In this document: piece after piece, positions 10,221 to 21,416 of the stretch
How the letters are laid out: every line of letters begins with the position of its first letter
Numbering within the stretch: the stretch's first letter is position 1
Assembly (NCBI RefSeq): GCF_026210795.1
Contig: NC_089455.1
Location: forward strand, 124,001-188,000
DNA length: 64,000 nt
DNA from: Rhizophagus irregularis
Lineage: Eukaryota; Glomeromycota; Glomeromycetes; Glomerales; Glomeraceae
Reading direction: 5' to 3'
Notes under the pieces: generated by a model
The model's database searches: none
Told to the model about the DNA's origin: nothing
What the model saw: only the letters and a program-made list of their open reading frames with translations
Made by a program: the position numbers and the translations under genes

Positions 10221-11590
10221 CTACGCAACTATCTCAATTTCACGCTGTTTACATTTAATAAAGTAAGATCCTGCTTTATACCTACCTTCTATTTCTTCAT
10301 CATCATGACCTAATTTGCATAATGGGCAGATATAGTTCCTGTATGATGTCTCATCAGTAATCCCATAATAATCAAAATTTTTACTACTACATTCTCTATA
10401 TAGATTACGATATTGATCCAATATCTTGTTGCGAAAATAGGAATGAATCATAAGCTGGCTTAAATTGGGCTTGTTCATTAGTCTGATTGGTTTTTGAGTG
10501 CTTATCCTGACATCTAGTGATTTTTTCGATTCAGATTCAGTTGGCAGATCACATGTGTGTAAACAATTGTTCATGCTGATCAATTTTTGAGATTTGGTTA
10601 GTTTATTAGTATAAAGATTTATTATATTCTGGATTTGTGCATCAGTTAGTCTAGAGATTGCATCAGTACTAGATATAACCACTCCAATTTTATCTATTCC
10701 TATTCCTTTAAACAAGATATAGATGTTTTTAGCCTTTTGTATCATCTTACGCAAATACTTTCTTTTTTTACTGAAAAGATACAGCTTTATTTCATCATAA
10801 ATCTGCATTCTTGCTATTTGATTGCTAATATTATTTTCAGATCTAAGGATTACAACCTTTTTTTCGTATTTCTCACTATAGTAATACCATCATAATTTTT
10901 CTTTCTGACCAGTTTTTTCAGCCTTGTTGAATAAATGAACTAAATGAAGTACAGAACCTGGAGTTACCTAGAGGGATCGTGTCAAATGAAACATGTTTAA
11001 TAGATATAGAATTCAGTAAGGATGTAGAATTATGACATCTAATAAATTCAAGTAATTCATATATTAAATCTTGTTCTACTTTCTGATTATAGAGGATTTT
11101 TGCCACCTTGATCTCTGATAAATTAACCTGTTTCTCTTTACTATAAAGCGATTCAGAAGTAGTTGATGATGAGTTCTGGAAAAATACATGCAATTGGCTA
11201 AGTTTCTTTTTCCGATTTCTCTGCCTAATCTTATTACTAACCTTTTTCTTATGCATCTCATTCAAGAAAGTATCTGTCTTTCTATCATCCTCCAATGATC
11301 TGTTGTTAAAGCATTTCACAGATTCGGTAGTATCATACTGGTCTGCAACGGGTGATATATTAATTTGGTCTGCTAAAAGCGCTAAAGGCAAAAGTATTGA
11401 ATCGATTGGAGACTTCAGTATAGATGTATTGCTTTGTGCCAAAATATTAACAGCATTTTGTTCCTGTTTGATTTTCCTGATATTATCATCTAATTTAGCA
11501 ATAAGAGTAATCTTTTCTTTATCTTTCTATATATTCTAGGTGTAAACTGGCTTCACGTTTCTTCCAAAGATGAATTTTCAATGTATTGCG
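10221..11590 (-). pseudogene. Rhizophagus repeat-associated protein, broken by stops and frameshifts
   Basis: Read on the minus strand from about 11590: WKKREASLHLEYIER, then after a small shift EKITLIAKLDDNIRKIKQEQ, then the open part (11442-10918) with DDRKTDTFLNEMHKKKVSNK and RNRKKKLSQ. A further shift leads to AEKTGQKEKL, stop, WYYYSEKYEKKVVILRSENN and the open part (10808-10221) with IYDEIKLYLFSKKRKYLRKM, LFKGIGIDKI and RLTDAQIQNIINLY. The end, NYICPLCKLGHDDEEIEG, is a C-x2-C-type zinc-binding tail. The order of blocks matches a large Rhizophagus-specific family I know only as repeat-associated; the molecular role is unknown. At least one stop and two frameshifts show it is inactive. Confidence 0.65.
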
Positions 11591-12825
11591 AACATATCTT
11601 TACCTGATAGATTAACTTGAATTTATCAGGTCAGGTTTAACAATTGCAATTCAGCATCAGTTCAAGTTGTAACATAAATATAATCTGAATGACCTATTGA
11701 CCTAAAACTATAATTTTATATAATATAAGTGATGGTATTATAATTCACTTTTTATATTGATTTTATATAATAAAAGTGAGTTGTGATATTAGGATTCACT
11801 TTTTTATATTGATTTTATATAATAAAAAGTGAATTTTAATATTGGGATTCACATTTTATATTGATTTTATATATAAAAAGTGAATTACAATATTTTCAAA
11901 AAAAATGTTTTGTATCATTTTTTTTTGATATTTTAATAAAAATCCTGAAAATTTTCAGGTTTCAGTTTAGATCAGATTAAATAGATAACCTAATATAACC
12001 TGACTTGATTTGATCTGAAAAAAAATTTCAGGTCAGTTTATCAATTAACTTGACTTAACCTGATACATTCAGAACTTTACTCCAAAACTTCAATTTCTTT
12101 AAATTGATACTAATCATTTCTTTTTCTTTTTATAGATTTCGAATTTTGAACTTTAGACTTTAGATTATATGACAGATAGGATCCCACTTACTTATAAAAT
12201 AGGTCACTCCCAGGCCTAAGGTAAAAATCATATATAAAATTCTTTGTAGATCCTACTATAAAAGGAAATTTTATGTTACTAATCGTTATGATTTTTTTCT
12301 TTTTAAATAATTAACCAATAAAATTTAAGAAAAAAGTAAGGTAAAAACTATTAGTAAAGGGCTAATTTTCTACAGTGACCTTTATTATAAGTAAGCAGAG
12401 TCTTATGACAGATAGAACATTAAATAGAACATTAGATAGAATATTGCAATAAATATAATAAATACAATTTATACAAATTTTGAAATAAAATCATTGATTT
12501 ATTAGTATATAATACATATAATGATCTTACAAGTATTATACAAGTATTATTGAGATATATTAATATCAATATAAATATAATATCTATGTGATATTTTTAT
12601 GATATTTATAAACTGATATGTAACTTATATGTAACTATCTGTTTCATTAATAGATGCTATATCAGAATTATTAATCTAAAGATATCAAAATATGATATGT
12701 GAATTATCAAGTGATTATCAGATAACTAATATATTACTAATATTTTATCATTTAACCAGTAACTGTCTGGAAAAAAAGGGTTAGTAGAAATAAAAACTAT
12801 GGATTAGAAAGTAAAATATCTAAAC
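11591..12825. other. spacer with repeats, no gene seen
   Basis: Near 11627 the word TATCAGGTCAGGTTTAAC and near 12050 GACTTAACCTGATA are roughly inverted, so an old palindromic element may span about 11627-12066. The rest, to 12825, is A/T-rich without an open frame I would call. Confidence 0.35.
11705..11905. repeat. tandem repeat, unit about 60 bp, four copies
   Basis: Four successive units share TTATATTGATTTTATATA followed by an AAAAGTGA word and a GGATTCACTTTT word. Each unit is itself partly palindromic (AAAGTGAAT against ATTCACTTT), so each could form a hairpin. Copies differ by a few bases. No coding sense. Confidence 0.75.
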
Positions 12826-14006
12826 TAAAGCTCTGAATGGGTCAGTTTGGTCCAGATTATAGACGGTTTGAATTAGAGCTAAAATCTGTAAGAACTGAAC
12901 TGAAAAACTGGCAGTTTGGTTCAGTTTAATCTGATTTTTATAAAAATGTGAAAAATTGAATAGATATCAATTTAGTGATCGTACAAAGTCGAGCCATATA
13001 TCATTGGATTTGTTTTGATAAGACGCGTCTAATTGTGGTAAGATTATGTCTTTAGCATCAATAGATCGCATGATTACTTCACGCTAAATGATTTATCAAT
13101 AATTGGAATTAGAAAGCCATCTATCGGTACTAGAGACATGATCTTAGCACCATTTGACGTGTCTCGTTGAGATGAATCTAATGAATATAAATTCATCCAT
13201 ATACGATCACTGGATGGCAAATAATGTCAAGATTCGCATTTTTTAAAAAATTTCGAATGTTAAAAATTAAAAATTCCAATACATGAATTTATTCATCATC
13301 CAATAGTTGTATAAAGATGAAATAGGACTCATTGGATTCGTCTCAATAAAACGAGTTGAATGGTGATAAGATCACATTTCTAGCATCGATAGATAGCTTG
13401 CTAATACCAATTTTTTATAAATTATTTGGCGTAAATTAACTTGTAATCTATCAATGCTAAAGACATGATCTTACCACCATTTGACTCATCTCGTTGAGAC
13501 AAATCCAATGAGTCCTATTTCATCTTTGCATAACCATTGGATGACGAATAAATTCATGTATCAGAATTTTTAATTTTTAATGCTCAAAAATTTTAAAAAA
13601 ATGCGAATCTTGATATTATTCACCATCCAGTAATCATATATAGACGAATTTATATTCATTGGATTCATCTCAACGAGACGCGCTAAATGCAAGTAAGATC
13701 ATTCCTCTAGTACCGATAGATGGCTTGCTAATTCCAATTGTTCGATAAAATCAGTTTAGCGTAATTTTACTTGTGATCTATTTACTATTCGACGCGTCTC
13801 GTCAAGATGAATCCAATGATATATGGCTCGACTTTGTATAATCACTAGATCGATAGCTATTCAATTTTTCATATTTTTATAAAATATCGGATTAAACTGA
13901 ACCAAACTGCCAGTTTTTCAGTTCTAATACCCGAATCGAACTGAACCAAATTTTGAGCCAGTTTTGGATTGGTTCTCCAGTTTAGCCCGAACCGTTCAGA
14001 GCTTTA
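12826..14006. mobile_element. large foldback (palindromic) non-autonomous transposon, hAT-like
   Basis: 1,181 bp whose two halves are inverted copies. Left TAAAGCTCTGAA mirrors right TTCAGAGCTTTA, and the inversion continues with GTTTGGTTCAGTTTAATC, the words GTCGAGCCATATATCATTGG and the ACGCGTCT motif near 13022 and 13792. The flanks ATCTAAAC (12818-12825) and ATCCAAAC (14007-14014) match at 7 of 8, a near-perfect 8-bp target duplication typical of hAT elements. Inner segments around CATTTGACTCGTCTCGTTGAGA are repeated in both orientations. There is no open frame, so it needs a transposase in trans. Confidence 0.85.
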
Positions 14007-14014
14007 ATCCAAAC

Positions 14015-14807
14015 TCATATTTACCACTGCTGTATTAACAATGTAATGTCATTAATTGTAGTTGTTTTAGTTCTTTTTTGAAGAACTTTAGCAGTATTAT
14101 TATGTACAGTGTCTGAACTGGAAATTTCTGAAGAAGAGCTATTAGCTGCTTCTTTTTTTTTTTTATCGAATAGTAAGGTCCCCTCTGGGATTACTGTTAT
14201 TATTTTTTCATCAATTAGGTATAATTTAGTATAAAAGTTGTAGTGGGATTATATTAATATAAAGTGGAATTTTTTCTTTAGTAAAATTTTCACTGGTCAA
14301 AATTATTTCTTTCGTCACCAAGACCTTTCAGCAAAATTATGTCCGAAGTGTTACATAATTCGACTAGATTTTGGCTAAACTTAAAAATCGAAAAAAAATT
14401 GACCAATAACTTTTTAGTCAATATTTTATAAAATTATGTATCACATGCATTACATGATAGGTAATACTATATTTAACTTAAATTAACTTTTTTTTTTCTC
14501 ACACCAGAGTGGTGCCATCTTAGGGCGGTTTGATTATAGCGTAGTATTAGATAGCGTTTGACTTTTGTTTTATCTTTTGTTCTTGTCTATCTTTCTGTAA
14601 TCTTGTTCACATGGATATTAAAAATAAAAATAAAAAAAACTTTTTTTTTCTCACACTTTCACTTTTTCATTTTACTTTTCCACTCACCCTATTCATCACT
14701 CTTTCATTTTTCCCCTTTCTACTCACTCTTTTGTCTCCCTTTCCCTCTCACTTTTTTGTCTTTCTCTTTTCCCTTTCTTTCGTCCATTCCCTCTTCCTTC
14801 TTTTTAG
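14015..14807. other. spacer ending in a long pyrimidine-rich tract
   Basis: No gene is seen up to 14540. From about 14640 to 14807 the plus strand is almost entirely C/T (CTCACTTTTTTGTC type words) and ends in TTTTTAG. That looks like an extended polypyrimidine tract and 3' splice site leading into the first exon of the intron array at 14808. The 110-codon plus frame over this tract is a composition artefact. Confidence 0.45.
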
Positions 14808-16600
14808 GTGACGCTCCAGCTCTTTGGATACAGTATTTCAGTAAGTTTTTAATTTTTTTTATTTTCCTTATTTTCGCCTTAATAAACTAATTTCAAATTT
14901 TTTTTTTTAGTTATTCGGCTTTTAGACGCATGGAAATTTCGGTAGGAGAGTTAGATTTTTTTAAAAAATTTTATTTAACGAAACGTTTGCTAATGTTTTC
15001 ATTCTTTTTTTTTGTAGATTCAAGATCACCTCTTTTAAACGCATAAAAACTTCGGTAGAAGAGTTAGATGTTTTTATAAAATTTTATTTAACGAAACATT
15101 TGCTAACGTTTTCATTCTTTTTTTTGTAGGTTTAAGATCACCTCTTTTAGACACGTGAGAACTTCGGTAGAAGAGTTAGATGTTTTTAAAAAATTTTATT
15201 TAACGAAACGTTTGCTAACGTTTTCATTCTTTTTTTTTTGTAGGTTTAAGATCACCTCTTTTAGACACGTGGGAACTTCAGTAGGAGAGTTAGATGTTTT
15301 TAAAAAATTTTATTTAACGAAATGTTTGCTAACATTTTCGTTCTTTTTTTTTGTAGATTCAAGATCACCTCCTCCTTTTGGTGCATCACTGCCTGCTTTT
15401 GGTGTATCATTTCCGTTATCATCTCCTCCTTTCAGTCTACCTCTATTCGCCCTCAAAGTATAATAGTTATTAGGATTTAGGGCATGGGTTGATCGATGGT
15501 AAGTTTCAAAGTTAGGTTAATTTCGAAACTTTAAAAAAAATGATTTACTAATAATCGTTTCTTTCTACTTTTTGTAGGCTTCCACTTCAGGCTGATAGAT
15601 CGAGTAAGTTTCGATTTTGAAACTTTTCGAAATTTTTTTTTATAACAGAATTGGTTTGCTAACCGTTTCTTAATTTTTTTTTTGTAGATTCTTCTTCAGA
15701 CTAATATTGAATAGACAGGTAAATTTTGAAGTGTGTTTTGAAACTTTATTTTTTATTATTATTAAAGAAACGGACTAACCGTTTTCTTTATTTTTTTTTT
15801 TATTTGTAGTTTTTCATTATCGAATTGACAGGTAAGTTTCGAAGTATGTATCAAAACTTTAATTTTTTTTATTAAAGAAATGTTAAACTGATTGTTTCTT
15901 CTTTTTTTTTGTAGGTTTCCCCCTTGTGACTTTATTGGATGGGCGGGTAAGTTTTGAATTTTCGAAACTTTAATTTTTTTATTGAAGAAATGTTAAACTA
16001 ATTGTTTCTTTTTTTTTTGTAGGTTCTCTCCCTTGGGACTTTATTGGATGAGCGGATAAGTTTTGAATTTTCAAAACTTTAATTTTTTTATTGAAGAAAT
16101 GTTAAACTAATTGTTTCTTCTTTTTTTGTAGATTTTCCCCTTAGGACTTTATTGGATGGGCGGGTATTGGATGGGCAGGTAAGTTTTGAATTTTTCAAAA
16201 CTTTATTTTTTTTATTAAAGAAACAAACTAACCGTTTCTTTTTTTTATTTGTAGGTTTCCATTATTGAATTTGCGGGTAAGTTTTGAATTTTCAAAACTT
16301 TTATTTTTTTATTGATGAAACATTAAACTAATTGTTTCTTCTTTTTTTTTGTAGATTTTTCTTTTTGGACTTTATTGGATAGACGGATAAGTTTTGAATC
16401 TTTCAAAACTTTATTTTTTTTTATTAAAGAAACGAACTAACCGTTTCTTTACTTTTTTTTTGTAGGTTTCCCTTCAGATTTTATTAGATCAGGTAAGTTT
16501 CTTTTGAAACCAACTTTTTTATTTAAAAAATAGGTTACTAACCTTTTCTCTTTTTTTTGTAGGTTTTCTACGGACTTTTATCAGGTTAGGTGAGAATGAT
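14808..16600 (+). repeat. tandem array of intron-like units separated by micro-exons
   Basis: Fifteen consecutive intron-like segments can be marked: 14841-14910, 14942-15017, 15055-15129, 15167-15243, 15281-15356, 15499-15577, 15604-15687, 15719-15809, 15832-15914, 15947-16022, 16055-16131, 16179-16254, 16277-16354, 16386-16465 and 16493-16562. Each is 70-91 nt. They begin GTAAGT, GTAAAT or GTAGRAGAG (two begin GATAAG) and end in a T-run plus TAG, with a branch-site-like CTAAY or CTRAY 20-35 nt before the end. Segments between them are mostly 22-47 nt (one is 142 nt) and share words such as TTTATTGGATGGGCGG or AAGATCACCTCTTTTAGACA. Joined exons total about 614 nt and do not keep a reading frame: 37-nt repeat exons shift phase, and GTTTAAG gives stops. 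The array is therefore a tandem repeat whose unit is a complete spliceosomal intron, or the exons of a non-coding or degenerate gene. Short plus frames here are artefacts. Confidence 0.8.
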
Positions 16601-17760
16601 GGATGATGTATGGTGGGCGGTGGATGGTGTATATAGATGATAGATAGATATTAATTTAATATGTAATTTTTAATAAACGAATTAATAAAATTTAATTAAT
16701 AAATTATTATAAAATTAAAATCAGTAATCAGTTAAATGTACAAAAATCAGTAATAAATTATTAGGTTTATTAACAATCATCAATTTGATTTTACTGATTT
16801 GTTGTCTGATCAATTTGTTGACAAGTGGGCAAATCGTCCATAATAATTTTGACGATTTTTTTGGTAATGATCGACCGAATTTAGACCAACATTCGTCCAA
16901 CATTCGCCAATTTGAAATTTGGACGAAATGGAATATTCTGACTAGTGTTTAGATAAGGGATGATATAAAAAAGAAGTAGCCAAAAATTAATGAAGAACCT
17001 AAAGGTTAACTTTTTGCAAATTAGCCTTAAATTTCAAAAAAAAAATTAGTTTTTTACAATTATTTTGGCATCCAGTAGTCCAATTTATATGAACTTTTTT
17101 TTTGTTTTGTAGTTTTTATCAAGCTTTATAAAATAAAAAAAAATCTGCATGAATCAGACCACTAAATGCTAAAATAATCACAAAAAACTGAAAATAAAAA
17201 AAAGCAAATTGGAGTTATGAATTTTATAAAAAATATCTGAGATCCTACTCCAATAGTGCCCAGAAAAATTCTTCAATTACATGACAAATTTTACTAATCA
17301 TTTTCCATAATAGTTGATTAATTTTAGCAATAAAAAAAATATTTTTTTATATTTCAAATAAAGCTTTAAAATTTGCAAAATATATGTATTTTTGCCTTCT
17401 AAGTTTTGAGCAAGTTTACTTAAAATACCAAAGAGAGTTTAAATGCCATTTTTGCAAAATTCATCATTTTGAAAAATATATATAAAAAGCCAAAGATTAT
17501 TCTAAGTAAATTTGTAAAATTATGGATAATAATAATTAAAATATGTATAAATTTATATCTTCAAGTTTTAGTTAAAAACAAGGAAATGATCGGTAAAATT
17601 GTCACATGATCTAAAAATTTTTCTTGTAATTTCACTCACAGATACTGTATAATACAAAATAAACATAATTATATAAATCCTTTTTCTTATAAATTATATT
17701 TACTTATTATATTCATAAATTTTTATTGATAATGTAAAATTTGATGTAAAAATGGATAAT
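16601..17760. other. spacer without a recognisable gene
   Basis: A donor-like GTGAGAATG at 16590 has no matching acceptor nearby. The minus-strand 60-codon frame at 16721-16903 has no recognisable content. The rest is A/T-rich with internal near-duplicates of TTGCAAAAT. Confidence 0.45.
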
Positions 17761-17761
17761 T

Positions 17762-18150
17762 AGGGCTCCGATCGGTTCAGTTCAGTTCAGTTTTTGCAAA
17801 AACTGATACCAAACTGAATTGATCGGTATTGGTATTAATGATTACTGAAGCCGATCAGTTTGGTAATCATCAATACCAATACTGGTCAATAATTACCGAA
17901 AACTGAACCGATTTACTAAGCTTTTTTTAAAAAATGTTTTCACAACGTTTTTTATTAAATTGTCAAAAAAAAAATGTTGCAAAACATTTTTTTAATTAAA
18001 TATCTAATAAAAAACATTTTCGCAACGTTTTTTTATTAAATTGTAAAAAAAAAATGTTGCAAAACATTTTTTCATATTAAATTAACTAATTAAAAAACGT
18101 TTCGAAACGTTTTTATTAAATTATCAAAAAAAAACTTTTTTTTAAATTAA
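17762..18150. repeat. transposon end with subterminal tandem repeats
   Basis: Begins AGGGCTCCGATCGGTTCAG, then a CAGTTCAGTTCAG run and a palindrome around TTGGTATTAATGATTACTGA. It continues into about three copies of an 85-bp unit containing AACGTTTTTTATTAAATTGT and TGTTGCAAAACATTTTTT. The starting word resembles complements of the words ending at 44492 (GATTGGAGCCC) and 44942 (GATCGAAGCCCT), so these are probably ends of one element family. No opposite end was found downstream here. Confidence 0.5.
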
Positions 18151-18437
18151 ATATTTAATGTAATTAATAAATATGTAATTTTATTGTTTGAAATTGCTAA
18201 TACATAAATAAAATAATGAATTTCTATCTATTATTAAGACAACTTGAAGAAATTAGAGCCAAAAGGGTATCGAAAGAAACAATTAATAAACTTAAAAGCA
18301 AATTAGTAAAAGGAAAAAGATAATACTAAATAAGTAATTAATTAGTCAGTATGCTATTTGTCCTATAAAATAAAGAACTTTGAATATCTGCAGTTAGCCA
18401 GGGTGAAGTATCCCGATTTCAATTCTTTTTGCATGTA
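18151..18437. other. spacer without a recognisable gene
   Basis: A/T-rich sequence; only short frames are present. The TA at 18436-18437 is the left target dinucleotide of the next element. Confidence 0.4.
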
Positions 18438-18579
18438 CAGTCAACTCTCTTTATAGTCACACATTTGGGACAGTCCATATTTGGTGATTATAAAGAGATG
18501 TGACTATATAAAAAATTTCTTATATTTGTATATCATAATTCCGGCCAAAAATTAACATAATTTTAGCCAGAATTATACT

Positions 18580-19000
18580 TAAAACTTTATTGTATCATAA
18601 CTTCGCCAATATTAATCGTAGAGAGATGATCTTACCGCCATTCGATTCGTCTTGATGAGACGGTTCTAATGGTATAAAATACGTCGAAATACAATCACTA
18701 GATCAATTTCCGAAATTAAAAAAATATTAATGGTTTTTGTGTATTAACTCTGCCAATATTGATCCTAGAAAGACAATCTTACTACCATTCGATTCGTCTT
18801 GATGAGACGAATCTAATGGTATAAGATACATCGAAATCCAATCACTAGATCAATTTCCGAAATTAAAAAATATTAAATGGTTTTTAAGTAATAACTCCGT
18901 CAATATTGATCACAGAGAGATGAGCTTACCACCATTCGATTCGTCTCGATGAGGCGATTCCAACGAGCTATAAATCGTCTTTTTACAATCACTAGGTACC
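18580..19000. repeat. tandem repeat inside the pogo-type element, unit about 150-165 bp
   Basis: Three units share ATTCGATTCGTCT, GATGAGACGA or GATGAGGCGA, the CAATCACTAGAT or CAATCACTAGGT words, and an ATCTTAC-CC-type block. A fourth unit was split by the retroelement stack: its first part is at about 19080-19115 and its second part resumes at 28078 with ACCACCATTCGATTCGTCTC. This locates the insertion point precisely. Confidence 0.75.
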
Positions 19001-19099
19001 GAGAAATCTAGCATGTTAAATGGCGCAGTAAACGTAAATCAAGAAATATTATAATGCCGATGTTTAACATTTTGTTGAATAACTCGTCAGCCAGTGATC

Positions 19100-19115
19100 G
19101 GAAAAGGATAAAACT
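19100..19115 (+). repeat. 16-bp motif, site 1 of 4 (probable target duplication)
   Basis: GGAAAAGGATAAAACT. In the other units of the host element the aligned position reads GAAAGACAATCTTAC and similar, so this copy is probably the original target. The SINE fragment follows directly. Confidence 0.7.
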
Positions 19116-19213
19116 TACTCGGTATAATGGTTGCCCATTGAAGATGATAGGACACAGACCCGAGATTAGTCTCATAAGAGGCAATGGGTGGTCTGGCCGT
19201 AAACACTAGTAAA
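19116..19213 (+). mobile_element. 5'-truncated SINE fragment
   Basis: 98 bp, from about ACTCGGTATAATGGTTGCCC to AAACACTAGTAAA. It matches the last part of the longer SINE at 27073-28061 with about six differences over 112 bp (including the following motif). It is flanked by the 16-bp motif on both sides, as expected for a 5'-truncated retrotransposed copy. Confidence 0.7.
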
Positions 19214-19229
19214 GGAAAAGGATAAAACT
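19214..19229 (+). repeat. 16-bp motif, site 2 of 4
   Basis: GGAAAAGGATAAAACT, identical to site 1. It separates the SINE fragment from the 5' end of the LINE. Confidence 0.75.
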
Positions 19230-19350
19230 AACTCTCTCCCGTTCTGCTCACTTGACAATATTTACAAAAAAAATAAAAATTTTTTTTGAAGTTTTTTATT
19301 ACTTTTTCTTTATATTTTCTTTATTTTAGATAACTACGACACTCTACAAA

Positions 19351-21366
19351 ATGACTAAAGATAACAAAAAGAAAAACAACAAGTCTAACAATGATACTAC
19401 TTCTAAACGTCCTGCCTCTAGCTCTCCAACTGGCAACGTTTCTGGTCAAGGTTCCTCTACGTCTGGCCCTGCGAACACTCCACCTTCGACCACCTCTACT
19501 AATAAACGTACCAGAGTCAGTGCTGAGGACTCTGTCATGGATGTTGATAAACCTCTCACGCCTCCTGGCCCTGTTGAGACAACTTCCGCTGAGATACCTT
19601 CTTAACCTGATATCTCCTCTCTTGACGCTTCCCAACACGCACCTGCTAATAACAACGATAAAGGCAAAAGCCTAGATATTACTCCCGCAGTTTCCTTCCC
19701 TGAACATGCTGCCTCCCCGGATGCGTCCCAAGCTGCAGTACAATCTCAACCTACACTTTATTACGCCTCGGCCGCTCCTAATGACGTCGAAAGCTTTTGG
19801 AATCACTTTGCTTCGAATCATGACATGTGTGACGCGGTTGATCGACAACTTTCCTTGTTCTCCTCTTATGGTAGTCGTGCCATGTGTAGTGGATCCAACG
19901 ATTTAAAGAGAATCATTGTTCATTTCCGAAAAAAGGAAGATCTTGACAAAGCCACAGCTTCCCCTATGGATTCTTTGTTCGGCTTACATTTCCATGCATA
20001 TGACCCCCAGGCTATTAAGGCAGAAGAACATGCGCGTACCCTGGTAGTTACCGATATCCCCTTTTTTATAACTGACGCACTTTTGCGTGATACCTTTTCT
20101 CGTTACGGCAATATTACCCGCTGCCACACCCGTTTATCTAAACTTTATTGTACTGCATTCATTACCTTTGAATCTACTGGTGCTTTACAGAACCTTGACT
20201 CTACCTGGGGCGTCCTTTGTGGTGGACATTGCTTGCGCATCTGCCCTGCTACTTTCTCACCTGACCAGCGCGCTGAAAGACGCACTTATGTTGCTTTACT
20301 TGCCGGTCTTCCGCGTGATACTATAGCGGTCGATCTTGCTGAAATTGCCGATGAAATTTCTGCTAAATCTATCAATGTTCCCTTCTCTATGAATTCCTAT
20401 AATCCCAAACCTTACGCCTATTGCCACTTTGCCTCTGAAACTGCTATGAAAAATGCTAAATCTATTTCATGCGCCCTCAAGAAAGTTGGCCTTACCTGGC
20501 ATTCTCCGGATGAAGTCATTTCTCTTTGTCACCGATGTGGTCGCCCTAATTGTAACCCCGATCAATGTGGCTCTTCTTCTCGACCTAGCCATCCTTCCCG
20601 CCCATGGCAATCTAATGATAAATTACGTGCTTTATATAATAAACATTTACCTCCTTCCCATCCTGCTAAACGAAATAATCGTTTTGCCCGCCCTGATAAT
20701 AATAATGATGGAGATTGCTATATTAGTGCCTCTCGCCGTCGTTCTAATTCCAGACTTAATAATCGACAACAATCTCATTCTCGCTCTCAACGTCGACCAT
20801 AGAATCACGACAATCTTACTAATAACAATCAACGTCGTCGTATTCCTGATGCAGACGAACTTGATCACTATGTTGATGGCATGGATGTTGCATACCCTGC
20901 CCCTCCTACCGTGCTTACCGATTGGAAATCTATTGGTGCTGCTCTTGAAAAAGTGGTTGCAGAATTAGCCCTCCTTACCACTCAGTTTTCTACTATGAAC
21001 AACCGCATCACTAAATTGGAATCTGCTATGGCTGCTCGTGCCCTTGTTCCAGGACCTTTTATCAACAAACCACCTTCCTATATCCCTTTCTCTATGCAAG
21101 GGTGGGATGATTCTGTGAATTATACTAACAATAATATCCTTGTTGATATTAATTCTCCTCCTTTACAATCAACAAGTGGATTCACCCCGATTCCTCATTT
21201 TGCTCCTATTCCACCTTCCAACGTCGCTCCTTTCTCTCCTATTGATATGGAACAGCGTCTCTCCTCTTTTTCTGATACAGTTGCCACTTTGGCTGGTTCG
21301 ATTAAAGAAGGAATCCAACAAAACAACCTCATCTTAGCTCGCCAAAGCAGCCAAGCTAATCATTAA
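19351..21366 (+). pseudogene. LINE ORF1 with RRM-like domains and zinc knuckle, two in-frame stops
   Basis: One frame of 671 codons, broken by TAA at 19603 and TAG at 20800; the sequence on both sides of each stop is in the same frame and continuous in sense, so these are single-base lesions. The N-terminus is Lys/Asn/Ser/Pro-rich and disordered (MTKDNKKKNNKSNNDTTSKR). An RRM-like fold starts at about codon 229 (RTLVVTDIPFFITDALLRDT, with YCTAFITF as RNP-like strand), and a second at about 311 (TYVALLAGLPRDTIAVDLAE). A CHRCGRPNCNPDQC zinc knuckle is at about 393-406, followed by an Arg/Ser-rich stretch and a Leu-rich helix near LEKVVAELALLTTQFSTMNN. LINE ORF1 proteins bind the element RNA and act as chaperones in the ribonucleoprotein; this role is from family knowledge. 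The start is the first Met after the leader. Confidence 0.82.
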
Positions 21367-21416
21367 TTGTTCTCTTTCTTTCCCCTTCTTTATTACCGTA
21401 CTATCAGTGTGTAATA

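Noticed and set aside
14558..14890. 110-codon plus-strand frame with many Phe, Ser and Leu
   Set aside because: It is a translation of a C/T-rich tract leading to a splice acceptor; the composition explains the lack of stops.
15155..15463. 102-codon plus-strand frame repeating SVGELDVFKKFYLTK-type words
   Set aside because: The repetition comes from reading through repeated intron-like units; real splice signals lie inside the frame.
19321..19638. Minus-strand Arg-rich 105-codon frame
   Set aside because: A shadow of the LINE ORF1 start; Arg-rich only because it is opposite Pro/Ser/Thr codons.
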